From positions 1,808,021 through 1,872,020 of the forward strand of contig NW_022098058.1 in NCBI RefSeq assembly GCF_002288925.2: DNA of 64,000 bases, written 5' to 3'. The notes under the pieces were generated by a model, which did not search any database, was not told the DNA's origin, and was given only the letters and a program-made list of their open reading frames with translations. Origin of the DNA: Delphinapterus leucas. Its lineage: Eukaryota; Chordata; Mammalia; Artiodactyla; Monodontidae. Shown one piece after another: positions 24,511 to 36,700 of this stretch. How positions within the stretch are numbered: position 1 is the stretch's first letter; every line of letters begins with the position of its first letter. Made by a program: the position numbers and the translations under genes.

Positions 24511-25279
24511 AAAATCCCTTCCCTTGATGAGCAGTGTTGGTGTTCCCCTCTCAGATTGGGGGTCCCTTCCTCTTCTCTTAAGCATAATTTCTTGCATCGA
24601 TATTCTGGAGATTGATCCCTTCTGGAAGAGCAGCAATAAGAAAGGAACACTTGTGTACTCTTGGTTTTTGTTGGTCTAATTGGTTGGACCTTCTTGCCCA
24701 GGGTGCCCAAACAGTAGGCACAGTTGCCGCAACAGACCTTGGGAATCTGGCATTACAGGAAGAGCCTGGAGACGCTGCTGCATTCAGCGTCCATGCATGG
24801 GTAAGGCTTTGTCAGGAAGAATGGCTGCCCAAGGACCCCACAGTGTACTGTCTACCTGAGCACGTGTAGGGGCCTGCCAAGACCTCCTGAGCACCCGGCT
24901 TGCTACCCACGTAAAGGTTACAGGAGAGTGAAGTCTGGATCAGCTCATTCAGACACAAACCACAGGTGAGATAGGCCTTGGCCACCTTCCAAAAGGACAG
25001 GACTTCTGTGCTGCAGGCCTACCACACACCTCTGTTGCCTTTACTCCAGTTGGCCCCCTCCTGTTCCAGCCACAGAAGTACTCCCCCCTTGTTGACACTT
25101 GCCAAACAATCCCTACTCTCCTAGAAATATGATCACTGATGACTCACTCCCGTAAGACCTACTATCCTTTTTTCTTTCCAACTATTACAATTTCTCCCCC
25201 CCATGTTGTTAATCCTACCAACTCATCACATTGTTCCGTCTAGTACTTCTTTTTTTTTAAAGCCCTTCATGACATCTGT

Positions 25280-25469
25280 TTTTTTTAAAAAAAATTTATT
25301 TATTTGGTTGCACGGGGTCTTAGTTGCAGCAGGCGGGCTCCTTAGTTGTGGCATGAGAACTCTTAGTTATGGCATGCATGTGGGGATCTAGCTCCCTGAC
25401 CAGGGATTGAACCCACGCCCCCTGCATTGGGAGCGCAGTCTTATCCACTGCACCACCAGGGAAATCCCC
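25280..25469 (-). mobile_element. CHR-type SINE, reverse
   Basis: T-rich start, GGTTGCACGGGGTCTTAGTT, ending CACCACCAGGGAAATCCC. Confidence 0.88.
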
Positions 25470-27707
25470 TCATTCTAGTACTTCTGTGGACTACAGGGCC
25501 CAGAAACCACAGATCTCCCCAAGCAGTGTGTTCTGACAGAAAGAGCTAGAAAGACACAGGGGTGAGCCTCAGCCCTCCATTTTCTGTTTGGACAAGTTAC
25601 TTAATCTTCCCAGTGTTTCCAAGTCTGTAAGATGTTTAGTAAGACTGACCTCAAGGGTTGTAGTACCAATAATATGAGATAATGTGGGCAAAGCACACAG
25701 CCCAGAGCCTGATAATAGGAGTTCAGCAAATTGTGATCTGACCCCCTCCCCCTTCCCCAGGGTGTGCTGGAATTTACCCACTGTGCTTTTTACTTTAAAT
25801 CCTTTTTGGAACAGGCTCCACAATAAACTAGCAGAACAATAAAATACAGACCTCCTTTTCTCTCTCCTTTCCCCCTTTCTTCTTTCTTCCTCTGCCTTTT
25901 CTATGTGGTCCTTTTCTTCCCTTTCTGTACTTTATTTCACATGTGTATGTGTCTGTTATTTCTTTTCTGCTTCTCCTACCATACCTTAGCCAGGGTCAGG
26001 GAGCAGTTAACCAAGTATTTTCACTGTGAGAATCAAATCAGAAGATAAAAGGAGTCAAAAGAGAAAAGTATTCTAGAATGGAGCCAAGTTTCTCACTTCA
26101 CGCCCCCAGCATTAGAAAACACATTATCGGTATAGATCTAAACCATTGTGGGCTAGGTGAAATTTAGGGGGAAGACTCCCTAACCTGTCTTTAGTATGGC
26201 CAGACCACCCTTTTCTCCCTTCACATCTTACTGATTTGTTTGCAGTGATGGACTTCAAGGTCAAAAGACAGAACTGTGTCATGCAGGCCCTTTTGGGTTC
26301 CCAGAAGCAGAGGGGGATGAGGCAGTGGGAGGAGAGGCCATAAGGATGGTAGAAAGAGAAATGAACTGTGAGAGGATGGCAGAATTGGAGCTCCTTGGGC
26401 TAGAGACCTTGACCAAATCATTCTCCTTTCTGCTTCCTTATTTCTCTCTTTATGAAATGAATAATTATCACCTGTCTTGTAAGGTGGTTAGGAGGATCAA
26501 ATATGAAAGTGCTTATGAAATGTGAAATAGATAAACTGCTGCTTAGAAGAAACATCATAGTTTACATTTATTCAACTACAGAGCACCTATTTCACGACAT
26601 CCATTGCTAGGCACTGGAAAAACAAAGATAAGAAAGGGTCTTTCTAAGAAACTCAAAAGCTAGAGGGTATTTTTAGGATAATGGGTACAATGGGGTCTTT
26701 AGACAGTGGACCTAAAGACTTAAGAACTAGAATTGGCCTAAAGATAGGTATGATCAAGCTACTGAAAGTGCAGAGGGATAATAACAGTCTCAAGATACCT
26801 TCACCCAGTAGGTGTGCCCCATACTTTCTACGGTGTGTGTCACCAAGGTGAGGGCTGAAGCAGTTCAAATGCTCCATGAGCAGGAGGAAGCCATGGGACG
26901 ACGTGGAGGGTCCCCGCAGAGAATGGAGCCTCTTCAGTATCGGAAACCACAGGAAACCAGGTCAATGCGTGGGGCCCACCCTCTCAGCTCCAGGGCTCAG
27001 CTATGAGACCTGGGGCTTCCTGAGCAGACTGTACTGATGAGTGGATCCTTGAAGCTGGAGGCCCTTTGGCAGAAGTGCTGGAACTGGCCAACGGGTAGAG
27101 AGAGAAAGCTGGACCGTAGTCCTGAAAGTCAGCCAGGTGGGAGCCAGGATGCACAGGGGGACATGTGAGGTTTACGTGCTTTTTTGTTCTGCCCACCTCT
27201 AAGTGGTGCATCAGTCACCTCGGTCTCCAGCACCCACTGCAGAGAAGTGCTTCATGGCTCTGTCAGTCTTTTAAGTGAGAGGATGAAGCACGTGTCCAGG
27301 GGAGATTCAAGGCCAGGAGCACGCTAAGGGGCGGGTCTGATCTGCAGGGTGTTGCAGGAGTAGGAGGAGTTACGAAGTGGGTGCAGCCGCCATCCATCCC
27401 CCTGACCCTGTGCCCGCCTCTTGCCTGTTATTTCTCTGCCAGAGCAGGAGCCCCCTTGCCCTCCAGGTAGGGGAGTAGGGTTTTCTGGGGGGCAAGTGTC
27501 CTTCAGTCCCTCCACTTGGAGGAGAAGGAATGTGGCCTGGCCGGCTGGTTGGGCTTGAGGAGGAGCTTTGGGGCAGGGCGGGGCAGGGGCAGGCTGAGGC
27601 GAGGGCTCCTGCTGGCACTGCACTCCCTGCTGCTGCACGGCAAGGCCCTGCCACCCACCTTCAGGAGGCGCAGCCATGTTCTGGATACCCTGATCCCTCG
27701 GAAGCCC

Positions 27708-30700
27708 ATGGGGAGCCCCGGACTGGCAGCCCTGCTCCTGCCTCTCGTCCAGCTGCTCCTTGGCCTGTCTGCCTCTGCTAGTATTGGCTGCCCCTACCTT
27801 CCCAGCTGGAGCACCCTCTGTCTGCTGGCGTCCCACATGGTAAGGTGTGCCTGCTGCCGCTGGGTGGGGACACCTGGCTGGCACAGGCTGGTACAGCTCC
27901 CCACTCTCCGCCTGTCCTTTCCTGCTACCCAAGTCCCTGAGTCCTGGTGGCAGCCTCATTGTGTTCTCTACATCGTCTTGAAGGGATGGATAGTCAAGGT
28001 CCTGGTGCACTGAGGGCCTGGGCAGGGTGGAGCTGGGAAGAAAAGCGCCAGAGTGGATGGGCTATTGGCTTCTGCAGACCCCGAAATTAGGTGATGTGAG
28101 GCAAAGACCCCAGGGAGAATGCTCCTCGTGGGAATACCTACTAATTATACTTCTGTCCTTTCTTTTTCCTATTGGGCCCTGTGCCTTCAGGATGACAGTT
28201 TCACTGGTGAGTCTCATTCCCTGCCCTGCTCCTCTTCCCCATTCTTCCATTCTAATTTTTGGTTCTCAACCTGGGAAGTAGCATAGTATCAAAGAAAAAA
28301 CACAAGGTGAGCCTGGATTTGCGTTGTAATTCTGCTGCATACTCCATGCATGGCTTCAGGCAGTGCACGGTTTCTGAAGGGTATAGCAGCGCGGTAGAAA
28401 TGATTATACAATGAAAACAGCTGTCCCTGAGCTGTGGGGAGGATTAAATGAGAGCCAGGTAAGTCTCCAGGCACTCTCCCTTAATTGGTCCCTCAGCAGT
28501 CAGTAATACAACAATGATCCTTCCTGTTTTAGGGTACATTTTGTTATACTTCGTAAGGCATTTTCCCACGCATTATGTTACTTGATCTTGACAGCAGCTC
28601 CACTTTATGAATGATGAAGCTGAGACTTAGAGGAGTCTGTAACTTGCCCCAGGTCAGTCGGCCAGGATGTAAGTGGCAGAGCTCAGCCTCAAGTCCAACT
28701 TTTCTGAGGCAGGAGGGAACTCCTGGGACCTTACCATTTGATTTCCTTTTCATCTTTCACAGGAAGGTCTGCCCAGATTCCTCGCCATACCCTATTGGCC
28801 TTTCCCCCCTCCCCAAAGCCTTGGCGTGCTTGGCTCTGCCACTGTCCCTGCTGTTGGTGCCTGCATCTGGTGTCAGATCCTTCGGGTATGAGAAACAGTC
28901 CTTTGGGACATTCTTAGTGGAGATTGGAATTGGGGGAGTTTAGGGGGGCCCCTAGGCTGACGCTAGTAAAACTTATCCTACTAGAAGAGATGTTTGTCCT
29001 GTTGTCAACCTCAGCAGAGAATTAGGCCCTCCTAAAATAGCACACACCATGATTGATATTTGTGAGTTCAGTTGTATCGTTTTGTGAAGGTGTTTCTCCT
29101 TTCAGCTGGTACCAGTTCTTGGGATTAAAATGTTTTAGTTCTATGAGTTTACTATTTTTACCTTCTATCTGTAAAGTAAGATCTGTCTTACTCAACTCTA
29201 CATTTTCATTGCCTAGCTCAGTGCCTGGGGCATACTAAATGCCCACACACTGCTTAAGAATTGACAGTTTTTAATTGTTCACTGTTATAAATAATGCTAC
29301 CATGAACATCTTTGTATATACATAGTTTTTCTCTACTTAAGAAGAGAAAAAGCTTTTTTGATTGTATCATAACTTAGGACTAAAGAAGTTTGCGATCATT
29401 ACCCTCCCTGATCTAAAATGACTGACTGTCCAACACTGGGTCACATCTCCAGGTAGCGGAGGGGCTGTGAAGGGCTGGATAGTAAATGTGTCATTCCCTG
29501 TGCAGGTCTTCAGTGGGACTGGCTCCACCTCCTGGTGCAGAAATCCAAAAAGTCTTACAAGTTCCGGTTCTGTAGGAGGCACACGATGCCAGCATCTGCT
29601 CAGGTACTCTCCCTGCCAGTTCCAGCCCTTCCCTACACCCCACAGCCCTTCTCTTTCTGGCTTCTCATTCTGTTCTCCAGCCATAAAAGAGATGGAAAGA
29701 GTGGAGCTCAAGAAGACTATTCTGTCCATTACACAGTTAGGGACACTGAGCCTTAAAGGTTGAGCAGCTTGCCTGTGGTGCCCTGGATTCCAGAGACAGG
29801 AATAGAAGCCAGAGTTCCTGATTCCTGGCCTGAGACCAGCCCAGCCTTGCTCTCTGCCTGCAGAGGAAGCTGCTAAGTAGCCGTTGCCTGTCTGAGAAGG
29901 GCCATCACATCTCCGTCCCCTCCCCAGACACCTCCCACAAGGGGCTGCGTTCCAAAAGAACCCAACCTGCAGATCCAGAGAAAGGGGAAGTTCTCTCCAA
30001 ACGTGGCTCACAAAGGCTTGGAGGTAGGCACATCGTGTGACTGGAGATGGTGGAGCCAAGTAGTGGTACCTGTGCTAAGGCCAAAAGACAAGGCCACCAA
30101 GTCCCCCTTCTCCCCAGGGCCTGAGTTCTCCTTTGACTTGCTGCCTGAGGCACGGGTTATTCAAGTGACCATTCCTCCAGGCCCTGAGGTCAGTGTGCGT
30201 CTTTGCCACCAGTGGGCACTGGAGTGTGAGGAGCTGAGCCGTCCCTTTGATGCCCAGGTATGGAGGGCCATCTGCCTGTAAAAGCCAAATCACACAGGGC
30301 TGGAGTGAAAGGACCTACCCATTATACAGATGGGGAGACTGAGTCCCAGAGAGAGGTGGTGATTGTCCAAGACTTCCTTACAAGTCTGAAGTGCCTAGCA
30401 TGAAGACTTCTTTGGTCTAGGCAGAGAACGCAGGGGGCCTTGTCTCCTGGCAGGAGAGGAAGGAAAGGGCAGGCAGAGACCTGCGGCAGCCATGAATGCC
30501 TAGCAGAGAAATGGATATGGCACTTACCCCCAGTGAGGACCCTCAGTGAGATTCAGGTTGCATTAAGAGGACTTTTCAGTTCCCCCAAGAAGCTGTTCTC
30601 CTGAGAAAATAACAAAATGGTCACATCTGTCTTGGTACCCTTCCATCTCCCTCCCTTTTGTCACTGCTCCTCAGAGAATGAGATGTCCCCTATTCTTCCA

Positions 30701-33700
30701 GCCTAGGCCCTGACACTCCACCTCAACCTCCAGTTGTCACGGATGCCCTTGTATACAGTTGGTACCATTTGAAGGGACTGATGCTGTACCCGAGTCCCTC
30801 AGTTCTCCACATTTAAAATGGCGATGATGCCTCCCAAGATCACCATGATGCTAGCATTTAATTAATTGAGTTGGTGCTTCTAGCACCTAGCACTCTCCCT
30901 GGCATATAGTAGGGGCTCAATAAATGTATATTCCTTTCCCCATCTCCTCCCCACTCCCCTCATTCCATATATTGAGACACCTAGAGCAGATGGTCAGATT
31001 ACAGGGCAGAGACCCCCTGAGAAGAAATTTCTCAAAGAAATGTCTCAGATAAGAGGAAAAGTAGGGTATGTGGTGACCAAGGTCCCAGTTTTCTCCTGCC
31101 GTTTTCCAGGGTGCCTCTGCTCTTTCTCAGGCCCCTCTTCTTCTCTTCCTTTGCTGCTTTGTCCACAGAAAATTGTGTCTGGGGGCTGCACTGTAGACCT
31201 GCCTTATGAATTCCTTCTGCCCTGTCTGTGCATCGAGGTGAGCAGAGGAAAAGGTGTGGGTGGTCCATGGCTTCACTCCTAGGCCACCCAGATAGCACCG
31301 TTGGTCAAGCATATCTCCACTAAGTCAGGTTTTAAAAGGGTTGGTGTTAACGAGATGCTAGGGAAGACTGGTGCCAGCCTGACAGTGAGCCACACACAGA
31401 GCCAGGGATGGAGGTGTCCTGCTGACCATGGCACATTCCTGGGGGTGAGTCCAACCTCAGCCCCACCCAGACACAGCTTGCCTTTGTCGAGACCCGGCCT
31501 CAGCCCACAGAGGCAGAATAGACAGCTGCCTTCACTGGGTGTTCTGAGCTGTCACAGTGGGGGCTCGTGGCCACTGCAAGGCTCCATATGGCCCCAGAAG
31601 TCTCATCCCCACTAGCCCTGCGTGGAAGTCCTCCTCCTCTCCTTGTAAGACTGAGGTGCCTAGCATTAAGACTTCTTTGGACTAGACAGGAAAGGCGGAG
31701 GCCTTGTCACCCAGGAGGAGACAAAAGGGAGGATGCAGGCAGAGACCTGGAGCGGGGAGCACCTGCCAGGGGGATAACATTGGGTGTTGGGCTTTCAGAG
31801 GGAGGGGCCCTATGGGGCACTCAGCACCTTAGGAATCGCTGAGAGTGGAGGCCAGGGAAGGCCAAAGTTGAGGAATGTGGACCTCATGATTTGCCTCTTT
31901 GTGGGGATACGTTCTCCTCTCCGGGAGAAGAGGACTCAGCCCCTCACCCACTGATCTTGCTCCTATAGTCTGGGGTTCCTCCCTGAGTGCCAAGTGCCAC
32001 CCACAGTTGCCCACACCCCACACTTCTTCCCCTCCTCGGTTCCCTGCCAGCTCAGGCAGCTTGCATCTGGGCAAGGTCAAGCCAGAATGAGTTTCAAGTC
32101 TGAGTGATGTAGGGAAAGCCATTCCTCTGACCCTTCTTCCCTCCTCCCCTGTCCCCACAGGTGTCCTACCTGCAAGAAGACACCGTGAGGCACAAAAAAT
32201 GTCCCTTCCAGAGCTGGCCTGAAGCCTGTGAGTGCTACTCATGTGACTCTTGTGCATGCACAGCTTCTCTCTGTCTCTCTCTCCCCCACAAATGTACACG
32301 TACATGCACATACACACACACGCACTTGCACACCCTCTACACCTGTGTTGGAGAAAGTCCCCAGAAGGCATGCAGGCACTTTCTCTGGAGTCAGTGGGGG
32401 CAAGTCATGGGCTACCATGTCTAGCAATCAGCCTGCCAATAAATCAGAGCATTGAACATTGTACTAGCACTGTTCAGAAATATCCACCCCAGGAGGTAAT
32501 GTCCTAAGAAGGTGGACCAGAGGACCTGGGCTCACACCCCAACTCTGCCGCTTATTCTTCTCTGAGCCTCAGTTTCCTCATCTGTAAACTAATGATACTT
32601 GCCCTGCCTCACTTTCCAACTCCTTGTGAGGCTGGAGTTCAATATTATATGCGAAAGTGGTCGGTGACATCTATGCATACTGTTGAGCCCAACTTGCAGA
32701 GACGGGATTCTCAAACATGACAAATGAATAGCTCAAAGTATCCTATGGTCCAGGGCAGGGTTGTAATTAAGGAATAGGCTGTAAGGCGTGAACTCAGGGG
32801 AGGGAGAAGCCCATGACGGCTGTCCATGAGTAGAAAAGGTCTCCTAAAGGGAGTGACACCTGAGCTGGGCTCAGAAAATGCGCAGGATTTAGAAAGGAGA
32901 GAAGGGAGGGGAAAGCATTCCTGATTCTGAGAGGAACATAAGCAAAGATATGAAGATTTTGAGTTTGGGGAGCAGCAAGGAGTTGGCCAGAATGGAGGTG
33001 CAGGAAGGAGAGGAGACAGCTAAACAGAAGAGGCAACAGGAGGGGCAGGAGGAGGCATGCTCATTTATCAGGCACCTAGGCAGACCAGGGCTGTGCCAGG
33101 CTCCCTCACAAATATCATCTCCCGATGCCCTGGGGATGGGGCTCAGGCCTCCTGGGCCTCACTCTCTGCCCCTGCTGCCTGCCCAGATGGCTCGGACTTC
33201 TGGGAGTCGGTGAGCTTTACTGACCACAGCCAGCACAGCCAGATGGTCATGGCCCTGACACTCCGCTGCCCACTGAAGCTGGACGCCTCCCTCTGCCAGA
33301 GGCGGGGCTGGCACACCCTCTGCGAAGACGTCCCCAATGCCACGGCTCGAGAGTCAGAGGGGGTGAGACGGCCTCCCTAGGACCTGGGTGGGCAGGGCTG
33401 GGGTCCAGGGCCCTGCTCCCTAACTCCCTTCTCCCACCACAGTGGTATGTCTTGGAGAAGGTGGACTTGCACCCCCAGCTCTGCTTCAAGGTACAAGCGT
33501 GGGCAACACGGGAGGGGGAAGGGTGTGCATGGTGCCTGGAGCTTGCTGACTTGCCATTCTTGGATTTCTCAGTTCTCTTTTGGAAACAGCAGCCACGTTG
33601 AATGCCCCCACCAGACATTTGGTGAGCCAATAAGTGACCCTGGCTGGGACCCCTTCCCACCATTTCACCCTCATGCAACTGCGGCAAAGCCAAACTCTAT

Positions 33701-36700
33701 CCCTGCCCTGACTTCTCTGTTAACTGCAGCCCGGCTTCTATCACCTCCCACAAACCATCATCTATTACATGATGCCCTTTCCTGCCCCCTGGCAGCCCCA
33801 TCCTGGAACGTGAGCATGGATACCCAGGCCCAGCGGCTGGTCCTTCACTTCTCCTCAAGGATGCCCGCCACCTTCAGTGCTGCCTGGAGCCACTCAGGCT
33901 TGGGGCAGGACAGCATGGTGCTCCCTGTGTACAACGTCAGCCAGGTATGGCCTAGCCAGGGCTTGGCCCCCACTAGAACCTGTTGATTAGAGCACAGCAG
34001 GTGGAGGCAAGCAAATCTCTTACAACATCTGGTTATTTATTTACTTGGCCAGGCTTTGTTCAGCTGCCTCCTCTGCCAGTCATTGGGGTCTTCAATGGAG
34101 CAGTTTCTAATCCTTTTCTTTTTTATTTTTTATACATTTATTTTTATTTATTTATTTTTGGCTGTGTTGGATCTTCGTTGCTGTGCGCGGGTTTTCTCTA
34201 GCCGCGGCGAGTGGGCTCAGTAGTTGTGGCTCACGGGCTCAGTAGTTGTGGCTCACGGGCTTAGTTGCTCCGCAGCATGTGGGATCTTCCCAGACCAGAG
34301 CTCGAACCCGTGTTCCTTGCATTGGCAGGCGGATTCTTAACCACTGCGCCACCAGGGAAGTCCCTCTAATCCTTTTCGATTTTGAACCTACAGGGATAAA
34401 CAGAGACAAGAGACTGGCCCTCCCACTCCCAGCTGTTCTCTGGCCCACTCAAACTCCCACCACATTTTATATTGATGCCTTCTCTTGAACCAGCTGTCCT
34501 CTACCACTACTCTCCTGCCTTCCTCCACAAGCCTCCTGGCAGACGTTCTCTATCTTTGGGAGGCAGAGCCCCAGGAAGCTGAAGTGCTCTTCGCAGAATA
34601 CTGTAAACTACTGACAGATTTAACTCTATCATGTGAACTAACAGCAGTTTGACTAGCAGACTCTCTTCTGTGTATCTGACATAAAAACCACCATCAAATG
34701 TATCCGCAAAACCACAGCACCAAGCTGACTAAGCATAGCTAGCTTGTTTCAGCTCTCTCTTACTTACATGCAGCTTGTTTATTTGTTTTGTATTCTGTGA
34801 GGGCTCCCAAGCCTACAGGTGGTAGGAAATGCTTAAGATTTAAGACGAAACCATGCTTAAGATTTACGACAAAGTCATGTGGGATAACTTAAAATTGAGA
34901 GCTAAATCCATGGACTCATTTATTTTTGTGAGCTGAGAACGTCATTGAGTTTAACCACGATTTGAGAGCCACTGCATCAGCACCTGCTCACAGCTGGCTG
35001 GAGAATGGGGTCTGGGGCAGGGCTGGGGTATGGGGTAGGTGGTGGAGGGTGTTCCCAAAGGGTGGAGACTGATCAACTCTCTAACCAGCACCCAGAGCAC
35101 AGGGTGAAGCCACATCCTTGCCTGTGGACAGATGGCAGTCAGTTCAGCATGCATTTATTGAGTGCCTACTCTGTTCCCACTCTGTATTAGGCCCTGGGAG
35201 ATACAAGAAAAGTATATAACACAGTCTGCCCCCAAGGAGTCCATAATGTAATAACAGCTACTACTACTAAATGAATACACATTGCACTGTGTATTTTTAA
35301 ATATTTATTTATTTATTTATTTTGGCTGTGCCGTGTCTTAGTTGCGGCACATGGGATCTTTTAGTTGCAGCATGTGGACTTATTAGTTTCGGCCTGCGGA
35401 CTCTTAGTTGTGGCATGCAGACTTTTAGTTGCCTGCATGCAGGATCTAGTTTCCTGACTAGGGATGGAACCCGGGCCCCCTGCATTGGGAGCGTGGAGTC
35501 TTACCCACTGGACCACCAGGGAAGTCCCTGTACTTTGTATTATAAAGGGGGTTCACCTGCATATTCCCATTTGATGCTTTCAGTAGCCCAGTAAAACAAG
35601 GATTATTATCTGTCACACACAAATGAAGAAACTGAGGCTCAAGGAGAAAGGAAGTCTCTCTCCATGCAAAGATCCCACAGCTAGGAACCACAAAGGCAAT
35701 AGTTAAGCCTGACTTTGTTAGCTGTGGTCTCCTGACTCTACAACTTACGTTCTTTCCAATGGACAAGCTGCCCCTTCAGGTGCGCAGAACAGAGAAGGGA
35801 GGCAGCATATAATTAGCCTCCTGGTTTGTGAGCTGCTAGAGGACAGAGACAATGTCCATGCCCGCCTTGTCTCCTCAGGGGCTGGCACAGAGTAGGCACC
35901 CAGAGTATGTTTGTTGACGAGTGCCTGATTGCCTGATTAATGTTTATCTGTGCAGCAGTTCAGATCTGGGAACGATCAGCGGGATCTGGGAATGAAGCCT
36001 GGGAAGGCTTCTTGTCAGGGGTGGCACTTGGCCCTAAGCCTGGGTAGGGTTTGGGTAGGGGTGGTAGGTAGAAAGGAGGAACACAGCAATGGGCAAAGAC
36101 TCAGGGGCCGGACAGAGCCAGATCTGCCTCTGTGGGGACAGTCATTCTGCTCTTTTTTCCCACAGACTCAGGGCTCAAGCTCAGTGACACTAGACCTCAT
36201 TGTTCCCTTCCTGAGGCCAGGGGGCTGTGTCCTGGTAAGGAATCCTGCCCTCACTCTGCTGCATATACTCCCCTGTCATCTATACCACAGGTGACACATG
36301 GGGCAAATCCAGTCCATAAAAATGTTCGACTCGGCCAGCACGGTGTTCAAAATTGGAATTAGTTGCCACCACTTAAATATTGGGAGATGTCACATTTTAA
36401 AAAGTTGATTTCTGGCGTCTCTTGAAAAGAATCAGAAAACCTGGTGCTTTGTTCCCACATTCAGGCATGGTGACCATGGGCTGGAGCTCAGTGGTGTCTG
36501 ATTACTTCAGCCAGGGCCTGTGCCTTCCACGTCCTCATGGATGCTCTGGTTAACTTTGGGTTTACTTTCTTTCTTTTTTGATGTGGACCATTTTTTTAAA
36601 GTCTTTATTGAATTTGTTACAATATTGCTTCTGTTTTATGTTTTGGTTTTTTGGTCCTGAGGCATGTGGGATCTTAGCTCACTGACCAGGATTGAACCCG

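Larger units (their letters stand above)
21326..27707. other. Intergenic DNA between JAGN1 and IL17RE
   Basis: Four CHR SINEs lie at 21.8-23.9 kb and one at 25.3 kb, with MIR copies at 24.1-24.5 kb. The 25.5-27.7 kb part is largely unique and should hold the IL17RE promoter and any 5'UTR exon, which I could not identify. A CT-rich tract is at about 25850-25925. Confidence 0.5.

Noticed and set aside
27324..28010. 228-codon minus-strand open frame over the IL17RE signal exon
   Set aside because: GC-rich region, with no family resemblance in the peptide; the sense exon fully explains the sequence.
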